A program made the translations under genes and the position numbers. A stretch of DNA of 64,000 nt from Zizania palustris (taxonomy: Eukaryota; Streptophyta; Magnoliopsida; Poales; Poaceae), in NCBI GenBank assembly GCA_019279435.1, contig JAAALK010000082.1:18567116-18631115 (forward strand), given 5' to 3'. The notes beneath the pieces were generated by a model. That model searched no databases, had not been told where the DNA came from, and saw only the letters and a program-made list of their open reading frames with translations. Below are positions 54,464 through 64,000 of this stretch, one piece after another (position 1 is the stretch's first letter; the number at the start of each line of letters is the position of its first letter).

Positions 54464-56100
54464 TGGTCGCCAAGCGCCGGTCCTGGGAGGAAACCGGCAT
54501 CGGCCACTATATCGACCTCTCCCTTGCCAAACCCTACAAGAACTAGCCCCTTCTTGCTGCGGCTTGCTATTTATGTTCTGATACCCTCAATGCCTTCCTT
54601 TTTGAGAACGGTCCAATGAGTCAAACTCTCTTGGATGTCCTCGCCTTGACCTCTCTTGACATCACCTCTCCTTGCAACTCTCTTTCTTTTCGATCCAAGT
54701 CGACCCATCACTTTGGTGTAAAATCCACTAGTGGTTGGGGTAAGTGCATCATGAAGCACAACAAAAATACCGGCTCCGTCGAGACTGAGGATCATATGGC
54801 CTTCCTCAACCTTTGGCTGGAGCAATTTGTGTTTTGCAGATCCACTCTAAGTCCAACTGCCCATCTTTAGTTCCTAGCCGAGCAGCTTGCTGCCGAGAAG
54901 AAAATCCCTATCGGCCGATACCTCCTTGGCGCCACCTATCACCTCCTCCATCAAGTATCGTCTAAGCTATTGGCCGGTGAACCTGTCGGCCACTTCGGCG
55001 GTCCCTAGTGGTTCCTGTAGCTCTGGCTCAACATCTATACCACCGAAGTGACTGGTGACACCCCCTTGCATTGATGGAATTCCCCTCCGACTACCCTGAA
55101 TTGACCGACCTGTCCTACTGTTAGTGTTCTTCTCTGGGTGAGGCGGCCACCTACCGGTCCACCTTCTAGATGTCTCTTGACTCCTTGAGCCGGAGCTTCG
55201 TTGTGTTTTACTGTGGCTTCTAGGACGAGAGGACTGCTTGGTTTTCTTATGAGTCCTTGTCAGAGTATGAGTACCCTCATGGGTTCCTCTTGGCCGACGT
55301 GTGCCAGAATGGGGATCCACAAAAATCTTCAAAACCTTGATCACTCCTTGCCTTCTACCCATCAACTTCACTTCCCGCAAAGCCTCTTACGAGTCCTACC
55401 ATCTGACTATTTGCTCACATCAGTTAGGATTCGGCCAACTCCCTCCCTATCTATTCTTCATAAGCCAAATCCAAGTTTGTGGGGAAGTCATAGAATATGA
55501 TCAATTATCTCGAGTGGACGACCAAGTGCCTTACGGTGACCTTATCCCTTGGTCGGCATGTACCATTGGCTCTATCAGATTCATAGAGTGGTGGGGTGAG
55601 TGGGCACTGCATTTGTTCAACCAGCACCCAAGGACGTACTGCAAGCACCTGCATCCCAGCTACGTCAACGACTCCTCATCGATAAACACACATAACTTGA
55701 CTTTTTGCTCGTTTTTGCTTGTTGCTTTGTACTTTACTTATCCTTGTATCATGTAGGAGGATGGTGTGGACACTCCACCAGTGAGCCAAAGCGATCGACC
55801 GATTGACTATTAGCCACAATTGTCCATTATTACCTTGGGTAGCGGAGCCCCTACCCTTGCGGACTTTCTCGCCAAGAAGTGGGTCAAAATCCTAGCGCAC
55901 AAGCATAAGGCATCAGATCTAGGAACACACCGGTCCACCAAAGTTTGATCCGACCAGATACCCCTTTTTTGACTTTGTCTTCTATCATGCTTGGTAAATT
56001 TTATCTTATTTGTAAGTGTGTCTTCTTTCTCCAGTCAATGCCACCGACTCCTCTGGCTAAGCAAGACAAGACTGCCATCGATGTGTCTCCATTAGCTCGG
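54464..56100 (+). pseudogene. Antisense plant-mobile-domain (PMD, aminotransferase-like) gene, broken
   Basis: Continues the gene cut by F. The translation has the hallmarks of the plant mobile domain (PF10536): ETGIGHYIDLSLAKPYKN, DTLNAFLFENGPMSQTLLDV, RYLLGATYHLLHQVSSKLLA, HFGGP then WFL and LWLNIY (each followed or preceded by TAG), LGFGQLPPYLFFISQ and SIRFIEWWGEWA. The coding moves through three frames (breaks near 55100-55190 and 55300). A probable intron at 55681-55757 has a mutated AT donor and TGTAG acceptor, and another lies at about 55999-56037. Host PMD proteins act in gene silencing and cell maintenance, and PMD genes also occur on transposons. Element E ends the sequence at 56100. 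Confidence 0.72.
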
Positions 56101-58224
56101 TGTTGGTTTCTTTTTTGGTCACACTTTGTGAGAAACCAAGTGTTGGTTTCGGAGTCTGTGATGAGTCGGTGTTGGTTTCTTTTTTGGTCACACTTTGTGA
56201 GGTGTTCTAAGGTTGTCCCTCCGAAGGGGTTCGGAGGTGGTTTCACTGAAGGGTTTGGTGGGTCTTGTTGCTGCAGCTGTTGCAGCGGAGTGTGCCTGTC
56301 GGAGGGGTCCGACAGTACACGATGACTGGGTTGTATCAAAGGTTTCGGTACTTTGGGCGGTACACCGGAGTGTGTATTGGAGGTTGTTACCCGGAGAGGT
56401 CTCCGGGGTACTGGATACACTTGTCTGTTTGTCTATGGTGCGTAGGTGACTTCGGAGGCGACGGACGGTTCGTAGCAAGTGAACCTGGGTCAAGCTTGAG
56501 GCTTGATGCCAGGGGAGCAGGGAGCTCCGTCACGAAGGTTGCGAAGGGGTCAAGGTCGGACCTCGGGTCGAGGTGCACCAGGAGAAGGCAGTAAGTGCGG
56601 AGTGTGACTCAGGGTGAAGGTACTCCGAGACGAAGTCCTCGGAGGCAAGGCACTTCGAAGGGTACTCCGAATGGAGTGACTTCGGAGTATGGTGGATGAA
56701 GTCCTCAGCGATGAGGCAAGGCTTTCGAAGTGTGCTCCGGAGGGAGACACTCGAAGGTATACGCGACGAAGGTCTCAGAAGTCGAGGTGCAGCGAAGGCA
56801 TGGTCCGGGTGAGGATTGTCGAGGAGTGTGCTCGGGGAGAGACACTACGATGAAGTGCTCATGGAATGCTTCATGCAGAGGACTTGGACGAAGGAGGGAC
56901 TTCGAAGGGTGGTACTCCGAAGGTGGGGCTTCGGAGTGAGGCTGGATTCGGAGCGAGGCAGGCTCCGGAGCAAGGCTGGCTTTGGAGCGAGGCTTGCTTC
57001 GGAGTAAGGTTGACTTGAGGTACTTCGGCCTTGCATGGCTTCAGTACACGGACTGACGGAGTTCGAGCTAGGGGAAGCTGCGAAGCCGTGGTGGTCCACT
57101 CCGAAGATGTTGGTGCGACGGCCCAAGGGCTTTGACGGCTTCAGCTCAAAACCGTCACTGTATTGAAGGCTAACTTCGGTGAAGTGAAGGTCGTCAGGCT
57201 CAAGGCTTCTCACCGAAGCTACCGCACCCCTTGCGTGCGAAGGGGGGCTTCAGAAGAATCCAAGACTATAAAGGCTGATGGTGTATGCTCTGCAAAAAGC
57301 TGACGCTGTCCCCTCTGCAAAGCTGACAAAAGAAGCCTCCAAATAAAGTAGAGTACCTTTTGTACCCCTCTGTTCTGATGAGACAAAAGCAATGTAAACC
57401 CTAGGGGTAAAGTAGTCAATTCACATGGCTGAATAGTGCCTATAAATAGTGGAGGCTGGGTAGGTCACATTAACACTTTGAGCATTCATTGTAGAACTCC
57501 TGTGCTAGCCACCACACTCTCTATATTCATCCTGTGAGTTCAATTTTTGTGTTCCCTGTTCAAGCATCGAAGCCTTGATTCTGTGTTCACTTTCTGCTTG
57601 AGCTTGTATGCATACCTCGCTTCATGCTTTGATTTCTTGTGTGTCACTTCGCTTGACTTGAGGTTGTGCACCGAAGCCTGTTTGGGCGAAGTGTGTTTTT
57701 GGGCGAAGTGTGTTTTGAGCGAAGTGTGTTTGAGCGAAGTGTGTTTTTCATTGTCTGTTCGCTCTGTGTAAACTAGAGGCTAGACCTCTCTGATTACTAG
57801 CGAAGCACTGATCGAAGCCCGTTTTCTTCCCGTGTTGTAGTCCTCAGCGAAGTCTATTTAGTGTGCATTTAGACCTTCGAAGTACGAAGCCCAGCACCAG
57901 TTGCTATCGCTGAGTATCTAGTCGAAGCCCGCAGAGGGAAGTCCGCTCTTGCGAAGGGTGAAGTGCAAAGCCTGCTCGGAGCACTGACTTAGCAGAGATG
58001 ATTTTTCGGGGTGTGGGTGGAGCGAAGTCTTCTTGGCTTTGAACTTTTGCTCCTTGCGAAGCCTGTGTTCGGAGCTATAAAATACCTCCGAACTAGAACT
58101 TTGAAGGGTGTGTTCGAAGCCTGTTCCGCATAAGACAGAATTAAAACAGAAGGCTATTTTTAGTCTGAAATTTTAAAAGCTCCCATTCACCCCCCCCCCT
58201 CTGGTCGCCGTTTCTGGTCCAACA
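56101..58224 (+). repeat. Element E 5' LTR (about 2124 bp, start ambiguous)
   Basis: It ends GGTCCAACA before AT and the primer site; the matching start TGTTGG occurs at 56101, 56141 and 56170, because a 36-bp block (tcggtgttggtttctttttt onward) is repeated at 56097 and 56166. The outermost is chosen. The first 1 kb is rich in cgaag and ggagt repeats. TATA box at 57441. No credible gene lies within it. Confidence 0.7.
57441..57448 (+). promoter_or_regulatory. Element E LTR TATA box
   Basis: TATAAATA followed by GTGGAGGCTGGG, with the R region and long CT-rich leader downstream, as in element C. Confidence 0.6.
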
Positions 58225-58226
58225 AT

Positions 58227-58238
58227 TGGTATCAGAGC
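58227..58238 (+). other. Element E primer-binding site
   Basis: TGGTATCAGAGC, initiator tRNA-Met type, two bases after the LTR. Confidence 0.92.
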
Positions 58239-58288
58239 GGGTTAAGATCACCAGTTGACCTTAACCGGTTTTGTGATCTGTTGGCGAC

Positions 58289-61200
58289 ATGGACAGAGTT
58301 AGTAAAATACCTCTATTCGATGGGACTGATTTTGCATACTGGAAGGTGCGCATGGAGGCTTACTTGCTATGCTAAGGAAATGCAATTTGGGAGATTGTGG
58401 ACTCACAATACTCCATCCCTGAAACTCACACCTCTCAAACAGAGAAGGATCAGTATAATGCCAACTCCAAGGCAAGAAATATAATGTTCATTGGTTTGAG
58501 TAGAAGTGAGTTTGATAGGGTGCAACACCTTAGGACAGCTAGGGAAATTTGGACCTCTCTCACTATTGTTCATGAGGGCTCTACTCAGATTAAGGCCAGG
58601 CGCCAAAGCACATACAATCAACAGTATCAGCTGTTTATGCAGGCACCTGGTGAATCTATAGATGCCATGTTTTCTCGCTTTGATGCAATAGTGAGTAACT
58701 TGCGGTCCAACGGGACACTTGCTTACAATGATCATGATAGGGCTATCAAGCTTCTCTATGCTCTTGATCGTAGCATATGGGAAGTGAAGATATCCAGCAT
58801 TGAGGAGTCTGCAGGTTATGACACATTGACCTGTGATGAGCTCTTCAGCAAGCTGAAGTCCACAGAGATTGCCAAGGCATCTCTTGCAGTGCACAGAAAC
58901 TCTTTGCCATAGCCATTGGCATTGGTTTCTAGCACTAGCCGTGGCACCACTACAGAACTAAGCACATCTGGCACTTGTGTTCTTGCAGATGGTTTTGCTT
59001 TGTCCTCCCTGGTCTCCGTCACTAAGGAGCAGGTGTATACTCTGGATGATGATGAGCTTGCTCTCATTGCCAGAAGGTTCACCCGTTTTCACCATGAGAA
59101 ATGGGATCAGAGGAGAAGTGGTTTTACTGGTTGCTTTGAGTGTGGCGACACTTCTCATATCAAGGCCAATTGCCCTAAACTCAAGAAGAGAGATGAGAGT
59201 GAGCGCCTCAAATACCACAAGAAGGAGAGGAAACCCTTTGTGAAGGGCAAGCGCGGCAAGGTGGCTAAGAGAGTAGCCAAAGCCGCTTCCAGAGCATTTG
59301 TTGCTGCTCTCAGTGACATCGACACTTCCTCAACTGAGGAGTCGAGCTCTGAGGAGGAGGAGTCTCCAAGGAAGTAGGAGAAGAAGGACAAGAAGGGACG
59401 AGATTTCACCGACCTTTGCTTCATGGCCGAATGCGATCACAGCGGCGATGAGCTTGACTCATCTGAGGTACCTCTATCCTATGACCAGCTTGCAATTAAA
59501 TTAGATGAACTGAATGAAGTAGTTATTGGTTAGGATAGATTACTTGTGCAAGCCGCTAGAGATAGAAAAGACCTTAGACTTATGCTAGAATCTGTTTCTA
59601 CTGATTATGCCATGCTTAAGTCTAAAGTTAATGATGCTGAATGTGAATCTTGCACTGTTGTCATCGGTGAGCTTGCTCAGTTGCGTTCTGTACATGCTCA
59701 AACTCTATTTGAGCTTGAGACTGCATAGAAGCAGCTTTTGATGGTGGATTCTAGTCATGATATAACTGAATGTATGAACTGCCCATTATTACGTGAGAGC
59801 ATTGATTTATGTGATAAGCATGTTCATGATTTAGAGGCTAGATTGGAGAGGGATGGTAGTTCTAAGGATGTGCAACCAGTGTGTGACACTTGCATAACCC
59901 TTAAGGACGAGCTAGGCACTGTTAGAGAGCAAGCTGAGAACCTCATGACTGAAAATGAATACCTTCTTTCTGTGGTTAACAAATGCACTGAGGGAAAGGG
60001 TAGGATGGACTTGCTCTTGGCCAAGACCAAGATGTGTGCTGATAGGGCAAGGTTAGCTCTGGGTTCGGGTTTTGAGAGGATTTCCTCAGACGGTGAGAAC
60101 AAAACTGTTTTTACCTCTCCCACTATCTTAGAGAAAGAAAGAACCCTGTTAGACACTCCTTCAGCCAAAAAGCCTACCCGAAGACAAAAGAAAACCACTC
60201 CTCCTGTCAAGAAAATCCCTCCCAAGAAAACCACTCAGCGGAAGCCCAAGGAGCCTGTGAGAGTTGCTCCTAAGACCCATGAGAGTGCCCATAGGAGAGT
60301 GTTTCATAGTTCTTATTGTCAGCGGGAGGGTCATTTGGTTGGGTTCTGTTTTCGTCACATCAAGGATGAGCGACACTCTCAGGCGATGAGTGAGCACCCT
60401 AAATACCACAAAAAGGAGAGGAAGCCTTTTGTGAAGGGCAAGCACGGCAAAGTGGCTAAGAGAGTAGCCAAAGCCACTTCTAGAGCATTTGTTGCTACTC
60501 TCAGCGACATCGACACTTCCTCAACTGAGGAGTCGAGCTTTGAGGAGGAGGAGTCCCCAAGGAAGGAGGACAAGAAGGACAAGAAGGGACGAGACTTCAC
60601 CGGGCTTTGCTTCATGGCCGACAGCGATCGCAGCGGCGATGAGCTTGACTCATCTAAGGTACCACTATCCTCTGACCAGCTTTTAATTAAACTAGATGAG
60701 CTGAATGTAGTTCTTGGTCAGGATAGATTACTTGTGCAAGCCGCTAGAGAAAGAAAAGACCTTAGACTTAGGCTAGAATCTGTTTCTACTAAGTATGCCA
60801 TGCTTAAGTCTAAAGTTAATGATGCTGAATGTGAATCTTGTACTGTTGTCATGGGTGAGCTTGCTCAGTTGCGTTCTGTACATGCTCAAACTCTTTCTGA
60901 GCTTGAGACTGCACAGAAGCAGCTTTTGGTGGTTGATTCTAGTCCTCATGAAATAATTGAATGCATGAACTATTCTTTATTGCACGAGAGCATTAATTTA
61001 CGTGATAAGCATGTTCATGATTTAGAGGCTAGATTGGAGAGGGCTGGTAGTTCTAAGGATGTGCAGCCTGTGTGTGACACTTGCATAACCCTTAAGGACC
61101 AGCTAGGCACTATCAAAGAGCGAGCTGAGAAACTCATGTCTGAAAATGAATACCTTCTTTCTGTGGTTAACAAATGCACTGAGGGAAAGGGTAGGATGGA

Positions 61201-61939
61201 TTTGCTCTTGGCCAAGACCAAGATGTGTGCTGACAGAGCAGGGTTAGCTCTAGGTTTGGGTTTTGAGAGGACTCCTTCAGATAGTGAGACCAAAACTGTT
61301 TTTACCTCACCCACTACCCTAGAGAAAGAAAGAGCTCTGTTAGACACTCCATCAGCCAAAAAGCCTACCCGAAGACAAAAGAAAATCACTCCTCCTGTCA
61401 AGAAAATCCCTCCCAAGAAAACCACTCAGCAGAAGCCCAAGGAGCCTGTGAGAGTTGCTCCTAAGACCCATGAGAGTGCCCATAGGAGAGTGTTTCATTG
61501 TTCTTATTGTCAGCGGGCGGGTCATTTGGTTGGGTTCTGTTTTCGTCACATCAAGGATGAGCGACACTCTCAGGCGATGAGTTACCAGGACATGCATTAC
61601 CCATCTTTAGGTATGCATGAGTCTGAGTTTTACTATCGTCCTGCTTTTGAGGCTCCTCGTGCTTCTCGGAGAGGTTTTGCTCCTCGAGGTGTTCGACATA
61701 TTCCATATGGTGGTAGACCTCGGGCGAGTAGCTTTGTGCCTCGTCAGAGTAGGAGACCTCGTCATGTTGTTCGATCACAGCATGTAGGTAGACCTCGCAC
61801 TTTGCATCATTCTGATTACCATGTGCGTAGACAGTCTACTTTTTCTGTGCCTTCTACTCGTGTCACTCAGTGCTGGATGCCTCGTCATTTTTTCACTCAC
61901 CCTAGCACTGAGCGATCGAGATATTCTTATCATGTGTAG
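58289..61939 (+). pseudogene. Element E gag with tandemly duplicated C-terminal module
   Basis: A single frame from the ATG at 58289 (MDRVSKIPLFDGTDFAYWKV), with stops at 58373 (TAA), 58910, 59375, 59531 and 59726 (TAG). Capsid: PGESIDAMFSRFDAIVSNL and ALDRSIWEVKISSIEES. First CCHC knuckle: CFECGDTSHIKANCP. Then a Lys-rich and Ser/Glu-rich part, a coiled coil with CxxC pairs, a basic PTRRQKK..PPVKKIPPKK stretch and a second knuckle (CQREGHLVGFCFRH, preceded by SSY here and CSY in the second copy). Everything from about 59200 to 60390 is repeated at 60391-61581. The tail is Arg/His-rich and the frame ends at TAG 61937, directly followed in frame by protease. Confidence 0.88.
59200..61581 (+). 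repeat. 1191-bp in-frame tandem duplication in element E gag
   Basis: aaataccaca starts at 59210 and again at 60401; aggcgatgag ends at 60390 and again at 61581, so the period is 1191 bp (397 codons). The copies differ at several percent of positions. The first has three stops, while the second is fully open. Confidence 0.92.
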
Positions 61940-63256
61940 GCGACAGACCAAGGCTTGGAGGGCAGGTGGATCATGGACTCCGGTTGTTCGTGCCATATGA
62001 CCGGAGATGCAGCATGGTTCTCCAGCCTCACCACAACCAAGCAAAGGGAACACATCACCTTCGGCAACAATCGAAGGAGTAGAGTGAAAGGTAAAGGTGT
62101 GGTAAGAATTAACTCGAATTTCACTCTCAAAGATGTTGCTTTGGTTGAGAATTTGGGATACAATTTGCTCTCTGTATCTCAGTTGCTTGATGAGGGCTTC
62201 GAAGTGCGATTCCATCGCGATACTTCGCAAGTACTCAATTCTGATGGCGTTGTGGTTTGTAAGATCTTTAGAGTTGGGAGAGTTTTTGGAGCTGATTTTT
62301 CTGAATCATCTGGTTCTTCTCATTGTCTTGTTGCACATTCTACTTCTGAGCTTTGGAAGTGGCATAGGAGACTAGGGCATATGAGCTTTGAGTTGCTCGC
62401 TCGTCTGAGTGCCCTAGGTCTGATCCGAGGATTGCCCAAGCTCAAGTTTGAGAAGAATTTAGTTTGCGCTCCTTGTCGACATGGAAAAATGATTGCCGCT
62501 TCGCGCTCGCCAGTCACCACAGTGATGACTGAACAACTCGAAGAACTTCTCCACATGGACACTGTAGGTCCTTCTCAGGTTAGTTCTTTAGGCGGAAAGT
62601 GGCATGTGTTAGTCATTGTCGACGATTTCTCTCGCTACTCTTGGGTCTTCTTTCTTGCCAGCAAGGATGAAATGTTTTCACACTTTCGGAGCTTGGCTTT
62701 GAGACTTTTCACTGAACTCCCTGGGGCATTGAAATTCATTCGAAGTGATAATGGCACTGAGTTCAAAAACAGTCTCATTGTTGACTTTTGCATGGAGCAT
62801 GGCATAGAACATCAATTCTCTGCTCCGCGGGTTCCTCAACAAAACGGTGTTGTTGAGAGAAAGAACCGCACTTTGGTTGAGATGGCTAGGACGATGCTCG
62901 ATGAGCACAGGACTCCTAGAAAATTCTGGGCTGAGGCCATGAATACTGCATGTTACATCTCAAACCGAATCTTCTTGCGCTCAATTTTGAATTTGACATC
63001 TTATGAGCTACGTTTTGGGAGACAGCCCAAGGTTACTCATCTTCGAGTTTTTGGCTGTCGTTGCTTTATCCTAAAACGTGGAAATTTGGACAAATTTGAG
63101 TCGCGTTCTTCTGACGGGATCTTTTTGGGTTATACTACACATGGTCATTGTTATCGTGTTTATAATTTGGAGACTAACACTATCATCGAGTCATGTGATG
63201 TGACTTTTGATGAATCGACCCCCTCTGTTAGTTTTGCTCTTGAACAAGCAAATTAA
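61940..63256 (+). pseudogene. Element E protease and integrase
   Basis: In frame with gag after TAG 61937-61939; no ATG at the junction. Protease: WIMDSGCSCHMTGD. Integrase zinc part: GHMSFELL and CAPCRHGKMIAAS. Core: LLHMDTVGPSQV, IRSDNGTEFKN and VPQQNGVVERKNRTLVEM, all three catalytic residues present. It continues with FGRQPKVTHLRVFGCRCF and ends at TAA 63254, in the variable linker before RT. Confidence 0.92.
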
Positions 63257-64000
63257 CACGACATGGAACAGACCATCTTCAAAGAAGAAGATCCCAGAGA
63301 GTTCAAGGATGAACCCCTACTACCCTCGACATCAACCCCCGAAGCCGACCCCGCTTCGACCACTTCGGCACAAGGTCCCAAAGCAACTACCTCGACATCG
63401 GTCATCTTGGACCACTCCAATGCACAAGTTGAGGAGGAGACTGCATCCCACCGCGAGGCTCCACATCATGTTCAAAGGATGCATCCTCCCAAGCAGATCA
63501 TTGGTGAGCTTGATCAAAGGGTAACACATTCTCATGCTCATTTCATTGATTCAGCTTTTGTTGCTTCTTTTGAGCCCTTAGATGTTATTCATGCACTTTC
63601 TGATTCTAGTTGGATCAATGCCATGCATGAAGAACTTGAAAATTTTGAGAGAAACCAAGTCTGGACTTTAGTTGATCCTCCACCTAATGTTCATTTCATT
63701 GGAACAAAATGGATTTTCAAAAACAAACAAGGGGAGGATGGGACTATAGTTAGAAACAAGGCTAGACTTGTAGCTCAGGGTTATTCTCAATTGGAAGGGA
63801 TTGATTTTACTGAAACTTTTGCACCAGTTGCTCGTCTTGAGGCCATTAGGATTTTGCTTGCCTTTGCGACATCCCGGGGATTCAAACTCTATCAAATGGA
63901 TGTCAAAAGTGCTTTTCTTAATGGTTTCATAGGCGAAGATGTTTATGTAAAACAACCCCCTGGTTTTGAAAACCCCAAATACCCACATAAAGTCCTTAAA
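63257..64000 (+). pseudogene. Element E reverse transcriptase, N-terminal part, runs off window
   Basis: Open to the window edge in the same frame as integrase. After an acidic/Pro-rich linker it encodes ALSDSSWINAMHEELENFER, GTKWIFKNKQGEDGTIV, NKARLVAQGYSQLEGIDF, YQMDVKSAFLNGFIGEDVYV and KQPPGFENPKYP, the Copia RT start. The YVDD box lies beyond position 64000. It is a pseudogene only because of the upstream stops. Confidence 0.9.

Larger units (their letters stand above)
42801..56100 (-). mobile_element. Element G: 3' part of a minus-strand Tat-like element with antisense PMD gene
   Basis: The LTR at 42801-43908 and the adjoining purine tract (minus strand) mark the 3' end of a minus-strand gypsy element. 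Its interior, 43925-56100, is interrupted by F (44901-54458, GGTAT duplications) and cut by E at 56101. The interior carries no pol but a plus-strand, intron-bearing plant-mobile-domain gene, antisense to the element. Antisense extra ORFs between pol and 3' LTR are known in Tat elements. The alternative is a host PMD gene lying next to a solo LTR-like fragment. Confidence 0.6.
56101..64000 (+). mobile_element. Element E: Ty1/copia Sirevirus-type retrotransposon, 5' part
   Basis: The plus-strand order is 5' LTR (56101-58224), tRNA-Met primer site, gag with a large internal duplication, protease, integrase and the first part of RT, where the window ends. The LTR end CCCATTCACCCC..TCTGG, the two-knuckle Gag and the domain order match element C, but the coding sequence and LTR are clearly a different family. 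No right target duplication is visible. Confidence 0.9.

Noticed and set aside
54966..55380. 137-codon minus-strand frame opposite the PMD gene
   Set aside because: Low-complexity Arg/Thr/Ser translation. The plus strand carries the recognisable PMD blocks.
56188..57213. Frames on both strands in the E LTR
   Set aside because: Built from cgaag/ggagt repeats within the LTR, with no domain and no homologue in the other elements.

Overview
The window is a nested pile of plant LTR retrotransposons. I see no intact host gene, rRNA gene, tRNA gene or CRISPR array. Tat-lineage Ty3/gypsy elements with a second RNase H, Sirevirus-type Ty1/copia elements with long LTRs, and a chromovirus with 3.3-kb LTRs together point to a plant with a large repeat-rich genome, most likely a grass. 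That assignment rests on element types, not on a host gene.

Layout. Positions 1-19874 hold four minus-strand elements in Russian-doll order. Element I (Tat, 1-5545, cut by the window edge) sits in element H (copia leader and LTR, 5546-6943). H sits in element A (Tat, 6944-13986), and A sits in the 3' LTR of element B (Tat, 13987-19874). Positions 19902-42399 are element C, a plus-strand Sirevirus with perfect TAGAG target duplications. Its gag is split at 23159-35387 by element D, a chromovirus with perfect GTTCC duplications. After about 400 bp of unassigned DNA, 42801-56100 is the 3' part of a minus-strand Tat-like element G, which carries an antisense, intron-containing plant-mobile-domain (PMD) gene. 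G is split by element F (44901-54458, plus-strand Tat, GGTAT duplications). Element E, a second plus-strand Sirevirus, starts at about 56101 and runs off the right edge inside its reverse transcriptase.

Ages differ strongly. By eye the two D LTRs differ by three substitutions and one 1-bp indel in about 3.29 kb, so D is very recent. The C LTRs differ by roughly 3-4% and the F LTRs by roughly 7%. All older elements are dead through nonsense codons, frameshifts and deletions. Even young D has a single-base frameshift between RNase H and integrase.

Points most worth a second look: an extra 268-codon coiled-coil ORF upstream of gag in D; the antisense PMD gene in G; periodic CxxC motifs inside the long coiled-coil part of both Sirevirus Gags; an in-frame 1191-bp tandem duplication in the Gag of E; a nonsense spectrum dominated by CAG to TAG; and a short near-palindrome (CCGGTCTGACCGG and variants) scattered through the LTRs and the coding linker of one Tat family.
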